Notes under the pieces: model-generated
The model's database searches: none
Told to the model about the DNA's origin: nothing
The model's input: only the letters and a program-made list of their open reading frames with translations
Made by a program: the position numbers and the translations under genes
Assembly: GCA_035606335.1 (NCBI GenBank)
Contig: DATNFP010000054.1
Location: forward strand, 1-9,475
Reading direction: 5' to 3'
Source of the DNA: DATNFP01 sp035606335
GTDB taxonomy: Bacteria; Bacteroidota; Bacteroidia; Chitinophagales; Chitinophagaceae
DNA: 9,475 nt
Shown: positions 1-7,004 of the stretch, piece after piece
Numbering within the stretch: the stretch's first letter is position 1
Layout: each line of letters starts with the position of its first letter

Positions 1-777
1 GGATGATCTTTTTGTCAGCATAAGAATTCTATTTTTTATAGGTGAACGAATAAAAGAATGAGATAATGATGGCGTTGTTTGCAGCATAGATTGCTCTACA
101 AGAAAATGGCCATATTTCACAGGTTCTGTTTGTATGGAGGCGTCTGCCTGGTATTCGTGCAATAGGAGAAGACGTTTATTGTAAATATATACCAGGGGAT
201 GGAACCAGAATACTATACGGGCTAACTGCATTAATAATAGGTCAATAAAATGAAGAAGCTTGCCATGCCGTTGTTCATGTGCCACAATTATTTGCCATTC
301 GGCCTCACTGTATTGGCCCTTGCTTCCGGTGAAAATATACCTTCCCAAAGAGAACGGGCTATGGCCTTTATGTGTTTCAATAATTATCCATTTGCCTTCT
401 TTTAGCTTGTTGCCATTTTTGTACAGGTTAAATATTTTGAGAGCTTCTATTATTAGCAGTATTGTACTAATGATAACTCCGGCCAGATATATATACTCCA
501 GGTATTGTTGCCAATCTACTGTAGGAGTATTATTAGATGCCGTATTAGATATAGTTTGCCTGATAGCTGAAGTTTGCTCCACAGAGCGGCCTAATATGAA
601 GGTATATTCAAACGTGCTGTTATGCCACGCAAAACCGGGAAGCACAATGCCTAATAAAAATGTGCTTAACAGATAGGCACGGTTATAACCATGATAGCTT
701 TCATGCCTAAAGAAAATATCGAATGCTGCGAGGCTGAGCACCCATATTGCTGTCATATTTATAAGATATTGTAGCAT
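1..777 (-). CDS. M56-family BlaR1/MecR1-type membrane metallopeptidase, 3' end outside window
   Basis: The reading frame runs without a stop for 259 codons from an ATG at 777 to the window edge, so the C-terminus is missing. The visible part is the M56 peptidase region: hydrophobic segments near residues 5-23, 34-52 and 94-112, then the zinc motif HEQRH (167-171), a further hydrophobic stretch around 179-198 containing FWFHPLVYIYN, and HEYQAD (207-212), whose Glu208 is the expected third zinc ligand. The PIKNRILML motif at 246-254 is typical of Bacteroidota members. In the studied BlaR1/MecR1 proteins this domain senses an envelope signal and triggers loss of the BlaI/MecI repressor. Whether a penicillin-binding sensor or another C-terminal domain follows cannot be seen. 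The gene begins 30 bp after the repressor stop on the same strand, so the two are very likely one operon. The ligand is unknown; no beta-lactamase gene lies in the window. Confidence 0.9.
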   Translation of the reverse strand, partial: MLQYLINMTAIWVLSLAAFDIFFRHESYHGYNRAYLLSTFLLGIVLPGFAWHNSTFEYTFILGRSVEQTSAIRQTISNTASNNTPTVDWQQYLEYIYLAGVIISTILLIIEALKIFNLYKNGNKLKEGKWIIIETHKGHSPFSLGRYIFTGSKGQYSEAEWQIIVAHEQRHGKLLHFIDLLLMQLARIVFWFHPLVYIYNKRLLLLHEYQADASIQTEPVKYGHFLVEQSMLQTTPSLSHSFIRSPIKNRILMLTKRSS

Positions 778-807
778 GTTAATAGATTTTTAGTGATACA
801 ATAATTT

Positions 808-1197
808 TTACTTACTCTTTTTAGCGTTATTATCTAAATTCTTTAATAGCTCATTTAATTCTTTCAAATTAAGATCTTCACTTTGCACCAAAAAGCTGAC
901 AAGCTTTTTAGGAGAGCCTCCAAAATATTTTTCCATAAGGCTTTTTACACCATGCTTGGCATATTCTTCTTTTGATACGATAGGGAAGTACTCATAGGTT
1001 TTCCCGTATGCCTTATGATCTACAAATCCTTTTTTCTCCAGTATGCGCACTACAGACGATATAGTACTATGTGGCAGTTCGGGATCTCCTATCTTATCAA
1101 TTATATCACGCACTACACAACGGTCCAATTGCCAGATAATTTGCATTACCTCTTCTTCTGCTTTTGTTAGTGATTGTAGCTGTTTATTTCGTTTCAT
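808..1197 (-). CDS. blaI: BlaI/MecI/CopY-family winged-helix transcriptional repressor
   Basis: This 129-residue protein has the usual length of the family. The N-terminal winged helix starts with LTKAEEEVMQIIW (10-22), the recognition helix lies around LPHSTISSVVRILEKKG (41-57), and the wing follows at 60-71. Residues about 77-122 form the helical dimerisation region. Known BlaI/MecI repressors are inactivated by cleavage near an Asn-Phe bond at about residue 101; here a Ser-Phe pair sits at 101-102, so a comparable site is possible but inferred. I chose the ATG at 1197 rather than the open frame up to 1329, because the longer version adds 44 residues that match no family member, would overlap the end of lon and would translate through the terminator and operator. 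The gene is followed by its likely antirepressor protease and probably represses its own operon through the adjacent inverted repeats. It may control other, unseen target genes. The symbol denotes the family, not proven beta-lactam resistance. Confidence 0.93.
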   Translation of the reverse strand: MKRNKQLQSLTKAEEEVMQIIWQLDRCVVRDIIDKIGDPELPHSTISSVVRILEKKGFVDHKAYGKTYEYFPIVSKEEYAKHGVKSLMEKYFGGSPKKLVSFLVQSEDLNLKELNELLKNLDNNAKKSK

Positions 1198-1223
1198 AAC
1201 GTAAATATACGTTAATAAACGTA
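1198..1223. promoter_or_regulatory. Putative BlaI operator: three alternating 6-bp half-sites
   Basis: The sequence directly upstream of the blaI ATG contains AACGTA (1198-1203), TACGTT (1208-1213) and AACGTA (1218-1223), each pair separated by AATA. Neighbouring half-sites are perfect inverted repeats with a 10-bp period, so the same face of the helix is presented three times. A BlaI-type dimer binding its own promoter is the family rule; the half-site differs from the TACA/TGTA core known from Staphylococcus, so binding is inferred from position and symmetry. Confidence 0.75.
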
Positions 1224-1232
1224 AAAAGTCAA
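1202..1232 (-). promoter_or_regulatory. Putative blaI promoter overlapping the operator
   Basis: On the minus strand TTGAC (1232-1228) is followed after 18 bp by TATATTTA (1209-1202), which matches the Bacteroidota -7 consensus TAnnTTTG except for the last base. The -7-like element lies inside the operator repeats, so bound repressor would block it. It ends only 4 bp before the ATG, which would place the transcript start at or very near the start codon. Confidence 0.5.
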
Positions 1233-1242
1233 GAAGATAGTT

Positions 1243-1276
1243 AAAAAAATAAAAAGGGCGGTTATAGCCGCCCTTT
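1243..1276 (-). terminator. Intrinsic terminator of lon
   Basis: The arms AAAGGGCGG (1253-1261) and CCGCCCTTT (1268-1276) are perfectly complementary around a 6-nt loop. Read on the minus strand the hairpin is followed by a U-rich run (1255-1243) broken only once. It lies 18 bp after the lon stop and upstream of the blaI promoter, so it separates lon from the blaI operon. Confidence 0.88.
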
Positions 1277-1294
1277 ACAATAAAATCGAAGTAA

Positions 1295-3718
1295 TTATTT
1301 TTTAGTAAGCGCCATGCTAAGCACTTCATCCATTTCTGTTACATAATGGAACCTGACTCCTTTAATAAAGTCTTTGTTTATTTCTTCTACATCTTTTTCA
1401 TTCTGACTACAGAGAATAATATCTTTTATACCAGCTCTTTTGGCTGCAAGCACTTTTTCTTTTATGCCACCTACAGGCAATACCAGCCCACGCAATGTTA
1501 TTTCTCCTGTCATAGCAAGGTATGGCTTTACCTTGCGCCCTGTAAAGGCAGATGCCAACGAGGTGAGCATTGTAACACCGGCGCTTGGCCCATCTTTAGG
1601 CACTGCGCCTTCTGGTACATGTATATGGATGCTGGTATCTTCAAATCTTTCAACAGGAATATTATATTGCGAGGCATGTGCTTTCAGATAAGATAGAGCA
1701 GTGCTTGCACTCTCTTTCATTACATTGCCAAGATTACCTGTTAGCGTCAGCCCACCTTTCCCTTTAGAAAGGCTGGTCTCTATGAATAAAATATCACCAC
1801 CCGCATAAGTCCACGCCAGGCCTACTGTTACGCCCGTAGGATGTCCTTTAGTGTAGATCTCATTATTAAAACGAGGTTTGCCAAGTACCTTCTCGATTTG
1901 CTCTATGGTTACTTGTGGCACTACTTTGTCATCCATAGCAACTTGTTTTGCAACGGATCTCATAATGGCAGCCAATACACGATCTAATTCACGAACACCT
2001 GATTCACGCGTATATTCCTGTATGATCTTATTGATCACTTTGTCATGAAAACGCAGAGGCACTTTGCTTAGGCCATGTAATTCTTTTTGCTTTGGCAGTA
2101 AGTGACGCTTTGCTATCTCAATTTTTTCCTCTGTAGAATACCCAGTAAGCTGTATGATTTCTAATCGATCGCGCAATGCGGGTTGAATATCACTGAGGCT
2201 GTTTGCAGTGGCAATAAATAATACCTTAGATAGATCGAACTCCAGTTCCAGGTAATTATCGTAGAATGAATTGTTTTGCTCCGGATCTAAAATTTCGAGT
2301 AACGCAGAGCTTGGATCTCCGCGAAAATCTTTTCCGATCTTATCAATTTCATCCAAAATAAAAACGGGATTTGCAGATTTTATTTTTCGCAGCGACTGTA
2401 TGATACGTCCGGGCATTGCACCTATATATGTTTTGCGATGGCCGCGCAATTCACTTTCATCATGGAGACCACCGAGACTCAGGCGCACATATTTACGATG
2501 AATAGCATTTGCAATGCTACGTCCCAATGATGTCTTACCAATACCGGGAGGGCCGACAAAGCATAATATCGGAGATTTCATATCTCCTTTCAGTTTCAAT
2601 ACAGCAAGATATTCCAGTATGCGGTCTTTAATACGTTCCATACCGTAATGATCATCATCCAGGATCTTTTGAGCTTTTTTCAGATCATAGCTATCTTCGG
2701 TATAAGTACCCCATGGCAGATCCAGCAACAGATCAAGATGATTATAGATCACTGAATAATCCGGTGTGCTGGGGTGCATACGCTCCAGCTTTTCAATATT
2801 TTTTTGAAAAAGCTCTTTCGCTGCTTCTGTAAGCTTTACTCCTTCAGCACGTTTTTGCAGATCTCTTATTTCCCGCTCATTAGGATCACTGCCAAGCTCT
2901 TCGCGTATTGATTTAAGTTGTTGCTGAAGAAAATATTCACGCTGCTGGCGATCTATATCAGCTCTTGTTTTATTAGTGATCTCATTTTTAAGTTCTACTA
3001 ATTGCAATTCTGATTGCAGCAATTGGAGAAGACGTTCAGCACGTGCCTTAATATTATTCTCTTCCAGCAGGCCTTGCTTATCTACAAGCTTGGCGTTTAT
3101 GTTGGATGCAACAAAGTGCATCAAAAAAGACTGTTGCTCAATATTGCGAAGAACAAGACTGGCTTCATTGGGTAAATTCGGTGATTGTTGGGCTATACGC
3201 TCTGAATAATCTTTTATAGAAGAGATCATCGCGTCAAACTCAGCATCCTTTTGGGGAAATTCGTCATCCAGGTATTTTATCTGGGCTGTGTAGTAGGGAT
3301 CAATTTGTGTGTATGCCTCAATATGAAAACGCATGCGGCCCATAATGAAGATGGTGGTATTGCCATCAGGCATTTTTATCTGTTTCACTACTTTGGCCAG
3401 CGTACCTACCTGATATATATCTTCAGGCATTGGGTCATCATTGTTGCTATCCTTTTGTGCAACAACTCCTATCCATTTACCATTTTTTTGTGCTTCACTG
3501 ATTGCTTTTACTGATTTATCTCTTGCAACCGTTATCGGCAATACGACATTTGGAAAGAGCACTGTATTTCGCAATGCAATAATTGGCAGTTCTATAGGAA
3601 GGTTACCTTTTTCCTGTTCATCTAGCTCATCTTCCCCAAGAGGCACAATGGGCATAAACTCCATCTCCTGCTCAGACTGGCCAAAGAACATATCTAACTT
3701 AGATTTAATTTCAGACAT
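1295..3718 (-). CDS. lon: ATP-dependent Lon protease (LonA type, EC 3.4.21.53)
   Basis: This complete 807-residue protein has the full LonA architecture. It comprises the N-terminal substrate-binding domain (about 40-245, starting LPIIALRNTVLFP), a coiled-coil region with QQQLKSIREELG (265-276), an AAA+ ATPase and a C-terminal serine protease. The ATPase shows Walker A GPPGIGKT (389-396), Walker B FILDEID (453-459), sensor-1 Asn506, an arginine finger in LRDRLE (515-520) and sensor-2 in SGVREL (573-578). The protease shows PKDGPSAGV with catalytic Ser712 and GGIKEKVLAAKRAG with catalytic Lys755; the 43-residue spacing of the dyad equals that of E. coli Lon. It degrades misfolded and specific regulatory proteins in the cytoplasm as a ring-shaped hexamer. 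The ATG at 3718 gives a normal acidic N-terminal extension before the domain. It is transcribed alone, divergently from the outer membrane protein gene. No key residue is missing. Confidence 0.98.
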   Translation of the reverse strand: MSEIKSKLDMFFGQSEQEMEFMPIVPLGEDELDEQEKGNLPIELPIIALRNTVLFPNVVLPITVARDKSVKAISEAQKNGKWIGVVAQKDSNNDDPMPEDIYQVGTLAKVVKQIKMPDGNTTIFIMGRMRFHIEAYTQIDPYYTAQIKYLDDEFPQKDAEFDAMISSIKDYSERIAQQSPNLPNEASLVLRNIEQQSFLMHFVASNINAKLVDKQGLLEENNIKARAERLLQLLQSELQLVELKNEITNKTRADIDRQQREYFLQQQLKSIREELGSDPNEREIRDLQKRAEGVKLTEAAKELFQKNIEKLERMHPSTPDYSVIYNHLDLLLDLPWGTYTEDSYDLKKAQKILDDDHYGMERIKDRILEYLAVLKLKGDMKSPILCFVGPPGIGKTSLGRSIANAIHRKYVRLSLGGLHDESELRGHRKTYIGAMPGRIIQSLRKIKSANPVFILDEIDKIGKDFRGDPSSALLEILDPEQNNSFYDNYLELEFDLSKVLFIATANSLSDIQPALRDRLEIIQLTGYSTEEKIEIAKRHLLPKQKELHGLSKVPLRFHDKVINKIIQEYTRESGVRELDRVLAAIMRSVAKQVAMDDKVVPQVTIEQIEKVLGKPRFNNEIYTKGHPTGVTVGLAWTYAGGDILFIETSLSKGKGGLTLTGNLGNVMKESASTALSYLKAHASQYNIPVERFEDTSIHIHVPEGAVPKDGPSAGVTMLTSLASAFTGRKVKPYLAMTGEITLRGLVLPVGGIKEKVLAAKRAGIKDIILCSQNEKDVEEINKDFIKGVRFHYVTEMDEVLSMALTKK

Positions 3719-3751
3719 TATGACAATATACTTCTAATTTTTATTAAAAGA

Positions 3752-3758
3752 CAAAGTA
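3752..3758 (-). promoter_or_regulatory. Possible lon promoter -7 element
   Basis: TACTTTG on the minus strand lies 33 bp before the lon ATG and resembles TAnnTTTG with one base missing. A clear -33 TTG at the expected distance is not evident, so the assignment is weak. The 133-bp region between lon and the divergent outer membrane gene must hold both promoters. Confidence 0.3.
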
Positions 3759-3825
3759 TGTACAAAGGTCAATACTTATGCCAAAACAACGAAATCTGAA
3801 ATTTTAACAGTGATAGCTCTTTTAA

Positions 3826-3833
3826 TATATTTG
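3826..3833 (+). promoter_or_regulatory. Promoter -7 element for the outer membrane protein gene
   Basis: TATATTTG matches the Bacteroidota TAnnTTTG consensus exactly and ends 18 bp before the ATG at 3852. The -33 region (around 3802-3808, TTTTAAC) is AT-rich but has no good TTG, so strength is uncertain. Confidence 0.55.
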
Positions 3834-3851
3834 TGAATTAAATACACATCG

Positions 3852-4607
3852 ATGAAATTAAATCGTAATTCTTTAAAATTGCTTACAGTAAGCCTGCTTT
3901 TGCCTTTTACTGTATTGGCACAGGACAAAAGTGACATGACACCTCCTAAGCCTGAACCGAGTCCTGTAAAGAAATTTTATGTAGGGAGTTCTTTAGACGG
4001 GGCAATTTTTTCAGTTTCTACTTTAACGAGTCCATTTAGCTCGAAGAAAACATCAACATTGCGGTTTAGCTACTTTATCAATATCGGAGTTACTTTCAAT
4101 TACGATTTCACTAAGCACGTTGGTCTTTATACTGGAGTTGATCTGAAAAATATCGGCTTTATAGAGAAAGTAAAAGACAGTACCGTTAAACGTCGTACTT
4201 ACAATCTTGGGATACCATTAGGTATAAAATTCGGCAACGTTGAGAATCACATGTATGGTTTCCTTGGTGGTGGTGTAGACTTCCCGATAAATTACAGAGA
4301 GAAGGGATTTGTAAAAAGAGGACACAAGGAGAAATTTAGTGAATGGTTTAGTGATCGTACTCCAGCTACAATGCCATATATATTTGCGGGAGTGTGCGTA
4401 AAGCCTGGTGTTACTATAAAACTGCAATACTATCTCAGTAACTATATGAATCCCGATTACACACTTAAAAATTCAACTGTAAAACCTTATGCAGGATATG
4501 ATGTACATCCTATCTTACTGAGCTTAGGCATTCAATTACACTATAGTAAGAAAGACATGCACCATATGATGAAAAGAGATAAGGAAAAGAATGAGGATAA
4601 AGAATAA
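3852..4607 (+). CDS. Secreted outer membrane beta-barrel protein (PorT-like / porin family)
   Basis: The 251-residue product begins with a Sec signal peptide: basic MKLNRNSLK, a hydrophobic core and a likely cleavage after Ala23 (TVLA/QDKS). A Pro-rich linker (30-38) follows. The rest alternates polar and hydrophobic residues as in amphipathic beta strands, for example KFYVGSSLDGAIFS (41-54), FINIGVTFNYDF (75-86), HVGLYTGVDLKNIGF (89-103), YNLGIPLGIKFG (117-128) and ILLSLGIQLHYS (221-232). The pattern, especially the YNLGIPLGIKFGN strand, is typical of the outer membrane beta-barrel families common in Bacteroidota, which often have no assigned substrate. The mature tail (233-251) is highly charged with a DMHHMMKRD stretch and should lie in the periplasm or outside the barrel. 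A promoter precedes it and a strong terminator follows, so it appears monocistronic. A specific function cannot be given. Confidence 0.85.
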   Translation: MKLNRNSLKLLTVSLLLPFTVLAQDKSDMTPPKPEPSPVKKFYVGSSLDGAIFSVSTLTSPFSSKKTSTLRFSYFINIGVTFNYDFTKHVGLYTGVDLKNIGFIEKVKDSTVKRRTYNLGIPLGIKFGNVENHMYGFLGGGVDFPINYREKGFVKRGHKEKFSEWFSDRTPATMPYIFAGVCVKPGVTIKLQYYLSNYMNPDYTLKNSTVKPYAGYDVHPILLSLGIQLHYSKKDMHHMMKRDKEKNEDKE

Positions 4608-4625
4608 TAATCATTTAAACGTAAA

Positions 4626-4657
4626 ACAAAAAAGGTGGCAGTTGCCACCTTTTTTGT
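4626..4657. terminator. Bidirectional terminator between convergent genes
   Basis: ACAAAAAAGGTGGCA (4626-4640) and TGCCACCTTTTTTGT (4643-4657) are perfect 15-base complements. The GC-rich core GGTGGCA/TGCCACC is flanked by an A run on one side and a T run on the other, so the hairpin ends with a U tract whichever strand is transcribed. It sits between the stops of the outer membrane protein gene (plus) and the thioredoxin lipoprotein gene (minus). Confidence 0.93.
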
Positions 4658-4681
4658 TTATAAAAATATTGATTAAAAAAA

Positions 4682-5818
4682 TTATTTTAAAATGCTTGAA
4701 AGCCTTTCTTCAAGCGCGTCTCCTCTCAGATCTCTGTCTATGATCTTACCTGAAGGATCGATCAGGAAATTGGATGGAATAGATTCGATATCATAAACTC
4801 TTGCTGCAGAAGATTCCCAACCTTTTAGATCACTAACGTGAGTCCAGGTCAGATTATCTTTCTTGATAGCAGCAAGCCAGGCATTTTTATTATTGTCCAG
4901 CGACACGCTTAATATCACGAATTTTTTATCCTTATACTTATTATAGGCAGCTACAACATTCGGATTTTCTGCACGACACGGGCCACACCACGATGCCCAG
5001 AAATCAAGCAGCACGTATTTGCCTTTTAATGAAGAAAGCGAAACCATTTTTCCTTCAGGTGTAGGTAAGTTTAAATCAGGGGCAATAGCTCCGATCTCAG
5101 GACGGGATGAGGTAGTTGGTGGATTTAAGCTTGATGAAGCCTGGGCATAATAAGTTTCATAGTCCTTAATGATTTTTAGATTAGGAAACCTCCTGTCTAA
5201 TCCTTGTACAAAGGCATTAAGGAAATCTTTTTCTGTCCTTATATTCAATATACGGGCAGCAAATATCGCGTTAGGAGCAAAATGAGTAGTGTCTGCATAT
5301 TGCTCTACATACCTTGTAAAGCCGGTAACCATATCATCAAAATCCTTTTTTGCAGAAGTAAGGGCACTATCGTTACCCTTTGCCTTCATGCTATCCAGCA
5401 CTATATGCATTGTATTGAAATCACGCAAATGCTCCCGTATTGCAAATAAAAAGTTTCGCAGGCTTAATGACGCAGAAGAACCATTTACATTGTAATTCTC
5501 AAGCATATTCCAATCTCCTGATACCTTTATATCCCCCTTATCTACCGATAACAAAATGAATTTATCTTGTTGAAATCTAAGACGATACAATCCTGGTTCG
5601 GGCGCTATGCCTGACAACTCAAAACTACCGGTTTCGCTTGTTTTGGTAGAGTCAATAACTGTTATTATATCGTTAGGGCTAATCTCATCCAATGTAACTT
5701 CCTGGCTGGGCATATTATTGATATTGCCGATAACAGTGAATTTGTTTTTGTTACTCGTACATGAAGCAAGCCAGAAAAGTGATACAGCAAGTAAAAAATA
5801 TCCCGATAAAGATCTCAT
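4682..5818 (-). CDS. TlpA-like thioredoxin-fold lipoprotein with N-terminal DUF4369-type domain
   Basis: The 378-residue protein starts with a lipoprotein signal peptide ending in the lipobox LASC, giving lipidated Cys20. Residues about 26-115 resemble the DUF4369 beta domain common in Bacteroidota thioredoxin proteins (FTVIGNI, GSFELSG, PGLYRLRF). A helical linker follows (116-232). The C-terminal redoxin domain (241-378) opens with GAIAPDLNLPTPEGKMVSLS and contains the TlpA/ResA signature FWASWCGPCRAENP with active cysteines 278 and 281, plus the cis-proline loop IPSNFLIDPSGKI (347-359, Pro348). Such proteins act outside the cytoplasm, membrane-anchored, as thiol-disulfide reductases that keep partner cysteines reduced, often for cytochrome c maturation or oxidative stress. 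The partner here is unknown because no cytochrome or Dsb gene is adjacent. The ATG at 5818 gives an ideal signal peptide, and a consensus promoter lies just upstream. It appears to be a single-gene unit. Confidence 0.93.
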   Translation of the reverse strand: MRSLSGYFLLAVSLFWLASCTSNKNKFTVIGNINNMPSQEVTLDEISPNDIITVIDSTKTSETGSFELSGIAPEPGLYRLRFQQDKFILLSVDKGDIKVSGDWNMLENYNVNGSSASLSLRNFLFAIREHLRDFNTMHIVLDSMKAKGNDSALTSAKKDFDDMVTGFTRYVEQYADTTHFAPNAIFAARILNIRTEKDFLNAFVQGLDRRFPNLKIIKDYETYYAQASSSLNPPTTSSRPEIGAIAPDLNLPTPEGKMVSLSSLKGKYVLLDFWASWCGPCRAENPNVVAAYNKYKDKKFVILSVSLDNNKNAWLAAIKKDNLTWTHVSDLKGWESSAARVYDIESIPSNFLIDPSGKIIDRDLRGDALEERLSSILK

Positions 5819-5849
5819 TTAATTAGTTTATGATTTTATGTCCGTTCTG

Positions 5850-5877
5850 CAAACCTAATTAATTATTTGCGTTACAA
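5850..5877 (-). promoter_or_regulatory. Promoter of the TlpA-like lipoprotein gene
   Basis: On the minus strand TTG (5877-5875) is followed after 17 bp by TAGGTTTG (5857-5850), an exact match to the Bacteroidota TTG / TAnnTTTG pattern. It ends 31 bp before the ATG at 5818, leaving a short leader. Confidence 0.75.
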
Positions 5878-5939
5878 TTGCGCGTAGATAACCTGACAGG
5901 AAATAAAATAAAAACTTTAACATAACTTAAAAAAATATA

Positions 5940-5947
5940 TAACTTTG
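5940..5947 (+). promoter_or_regulatory. Promoter -7 element for the small gene at 6046
   Basis: TAACTTTG matches TAnnTTTG exactly. A TTTAA stretch at 5916-5920 could serve as a poor -33 element. The start codon is 98 bp downstream, so the leader would be about 90 nt, unusually long compared with the other genes here. No convincing riboswitch-like structure was seen in it. Confidence 0.5.
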
Positions 5948-6045
5948 TCTCCTTATTGATAGTAAGATTAACTATAATGTAATGAAGTTTTAAGAATAGG
6001 TTATTGTTCGTGTTTTTCTTTTGCATCACATAAAAAATTGAGAAT

Positions 6046-6321
6046 ATGATAAATTCAAATTTATTTTCAACAGCTGATAGGGGATTTAAGCTAAAAAACG
6101 TGATATCTTATAAAGTGTTTGGCCTTAAGGCAATGGCTGAGGTTGCTAAAAGATTTGAGGCAGGTGCAGTTATATACAATTGCAAATTGCAATATGGTGG
6201 AGAAGTGGAAATAATGAAAGTGGAGGACAAGTGGATAGATATACAGACGGACGAATTTTCGTCATTAGCAAAATCATTAGGAGAAGGAATTGAGCAAATA
6301 GAAGCCTTGCCTAGTTGTTGA
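6046..6321 (+). CDS. Hypothetical protein, 91 aa
   Basis: I do not recognise this protein. It is 91 residues, without signal peptide or membrane segment, so probably cytoplasmic. The likely layout is mixed alpha/beta: a beta-rich start around FKLKNVISYKVF (14-25), a helix MAEVAKRFEA (30-39), two strands AVIYNCKLQY and EVEIMKVEDKWIDIQ (41-50, 53-67), then an acidic helix to the end. It has two cysteines, Cys46 and the C-terminal Cys91. The ATG at 6046 is the first in frame and follows a consensus -7 element at some distance; a later ATG at residue 30 would remove the first third. It converges with the next gene, with only 5 bp between the two stops. Coding is supported by open frame, promoter position and codon use similar to neighbours, not by homology. 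Confidence 0.65.
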   Translation: MINSNLFSTADRGFKLKNVISYKVFGLKAMAEVAKRFEAGAVIYNCKLQYGGEVEIMKVEDKWIDIQTDEFSSLAKSLGEGIEQIEALPSC

Positions 6322-6326
6322 TAAGA

Positions 6327-7004
6327 TTATTGCTTATTTTCTTCTTTATTTTTTGAAGTCAGGTTCATTTTTTCATTGAATCTTTCCATCGAATTTAGCA
6401 GTAGCTCTTTGAACCAGTCGTCTTTGTTTATATTATCAGTATCATTATTGAACGCTGAAAAATTCAAAGAAAAGGTTTTGGTAAAATGCTGTATTAGGGA
6501 CGATGTTTCAATGGAAGCGATACGTAGCATTTCAAAAATGATCCTTGATATTTCATCTATCAACGATTCAAGGCTTGCTTTGTCTTTTGTGATTAGTGCC
6601 GGGGTTACTTTAGGTAATATATCCGCAGATGACTTTTTTACAATTTCAAAGAGCTCATATTCAATATCAGCTGCCTTTTCATTTTTAATAAGAAACTCAA
6701 ATGCGTTTGCATAAACAAATGAAAGGGCAAATTCCAGCAGACTTTGAAATTTTTCAGTAGGATTCAGACCACTATAAAAAAAAATAGAAAAATATTCTGT
6801 CAGGGGTTTTTGTTTTCTGTAATTCAGATATGTTTCATAATGAAGAAATAAAATGAGATAATCGGCTATTTTTATACCATACTCATCCAAATCCCGAAGA
6901 GTGATTTTGTTTAAAAACGGATATTCATCTTCCAAAAGAGTAAAGCATTCAGATACTTTTCCATTATCTAATAATGCTTTAGCAGATAAGTATAAATGCT
7001 TCAA
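6327..7004 (-). CDS. Hypothetical helical protein, 225 aa, probable TTG start
   Basis: I do not recognise this protein. It appears almost entirely alpha-helical and soluble, with Leu/Phe/Tyr-rich helices (for example 2-26, 46-66, 84-108, 113-130, 143-177) and a hydrophilic tail rich in Asn, Lys and Glu (184-225). The opening KALLDNGKVSECFTLLEDEYP is reminiscent of one TPR-like helix pair, but no repeat follows, so this is only a hint. There is no ATG in frame before residue 159. The start is therefore taken as TTG at 7004; GTG is also absent between it and the upstream in-frame stop. An 8-codon ATG reading frame ends in TGA overlapping this TTG, so translational coupling or a small frameshift near the start are alternatives. 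A TAnnTTTG element lies about 95 bp upstream. No terminator is evident in the 5 bp before the convergent gene's stop, so transcripts of the two genes probably overlap. Confidence 0.7.
   Translation of the reverse strand: MKHLYLSAKALLDNGKVSECFTLLEDEYPFLNKITLRDLDEYGIKIADYLILFLHYETYLNYRKQKPLTEYFSIFFYSGLNPTEKFQSLLEFALSFVYANAFEFLIKNEKAADIEYELFEIVKKSSADILPKVTPALITKDKASLESLIDEISRIIFEMLRIASIETSSLIQHFTKTFSLNFSAFNNDTDNINKDDWFKELLLNSMERFNEKMNLTSKNKEENKQ

Noticed and set aside
260..676. Plus-strand 138-aa open frame
   Set aside because: It is antisense to the M56 peptidase, whose frame carries HEQRH and HEYQAD motifs across the same bases; the plus-strand translation shows no domain and no promoter.
1198..1329. 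N-terminal extension of the BlaI frame to an ATG at 1329
   Set aside because: It would run through the lon terminator and the operator, overlap the lon 3' end and add 44 residues foreign to the family.
1346..3737. Several plus-strand open frames of 76-116 aa within lon
   Set aside because: All lie antisense to a complete Lon with every catalytic motif intact; they are shadows.
4218..4427. Minus-strand 69-aa frame inside the outer membrane protein gene
   Set aside because: Antisense to a gene with a clear signal peptide and barrel strands; no independent support.
5204..5822. Plus-strand frames of 68-81 aa within the TlpA-like gene
   Set aside because: Antisense to a lipoprotein with lipobox and WCGPC motif in frame.
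6376..6714. Plus-strand 112-aa frame opposite the helical hypothetical gene
   Set aside because: The minus-strand frame is twice as long, has a promoter element and a plausible soluble helical composition; the opposite frame has an odd Ser/Ile-rich composition.
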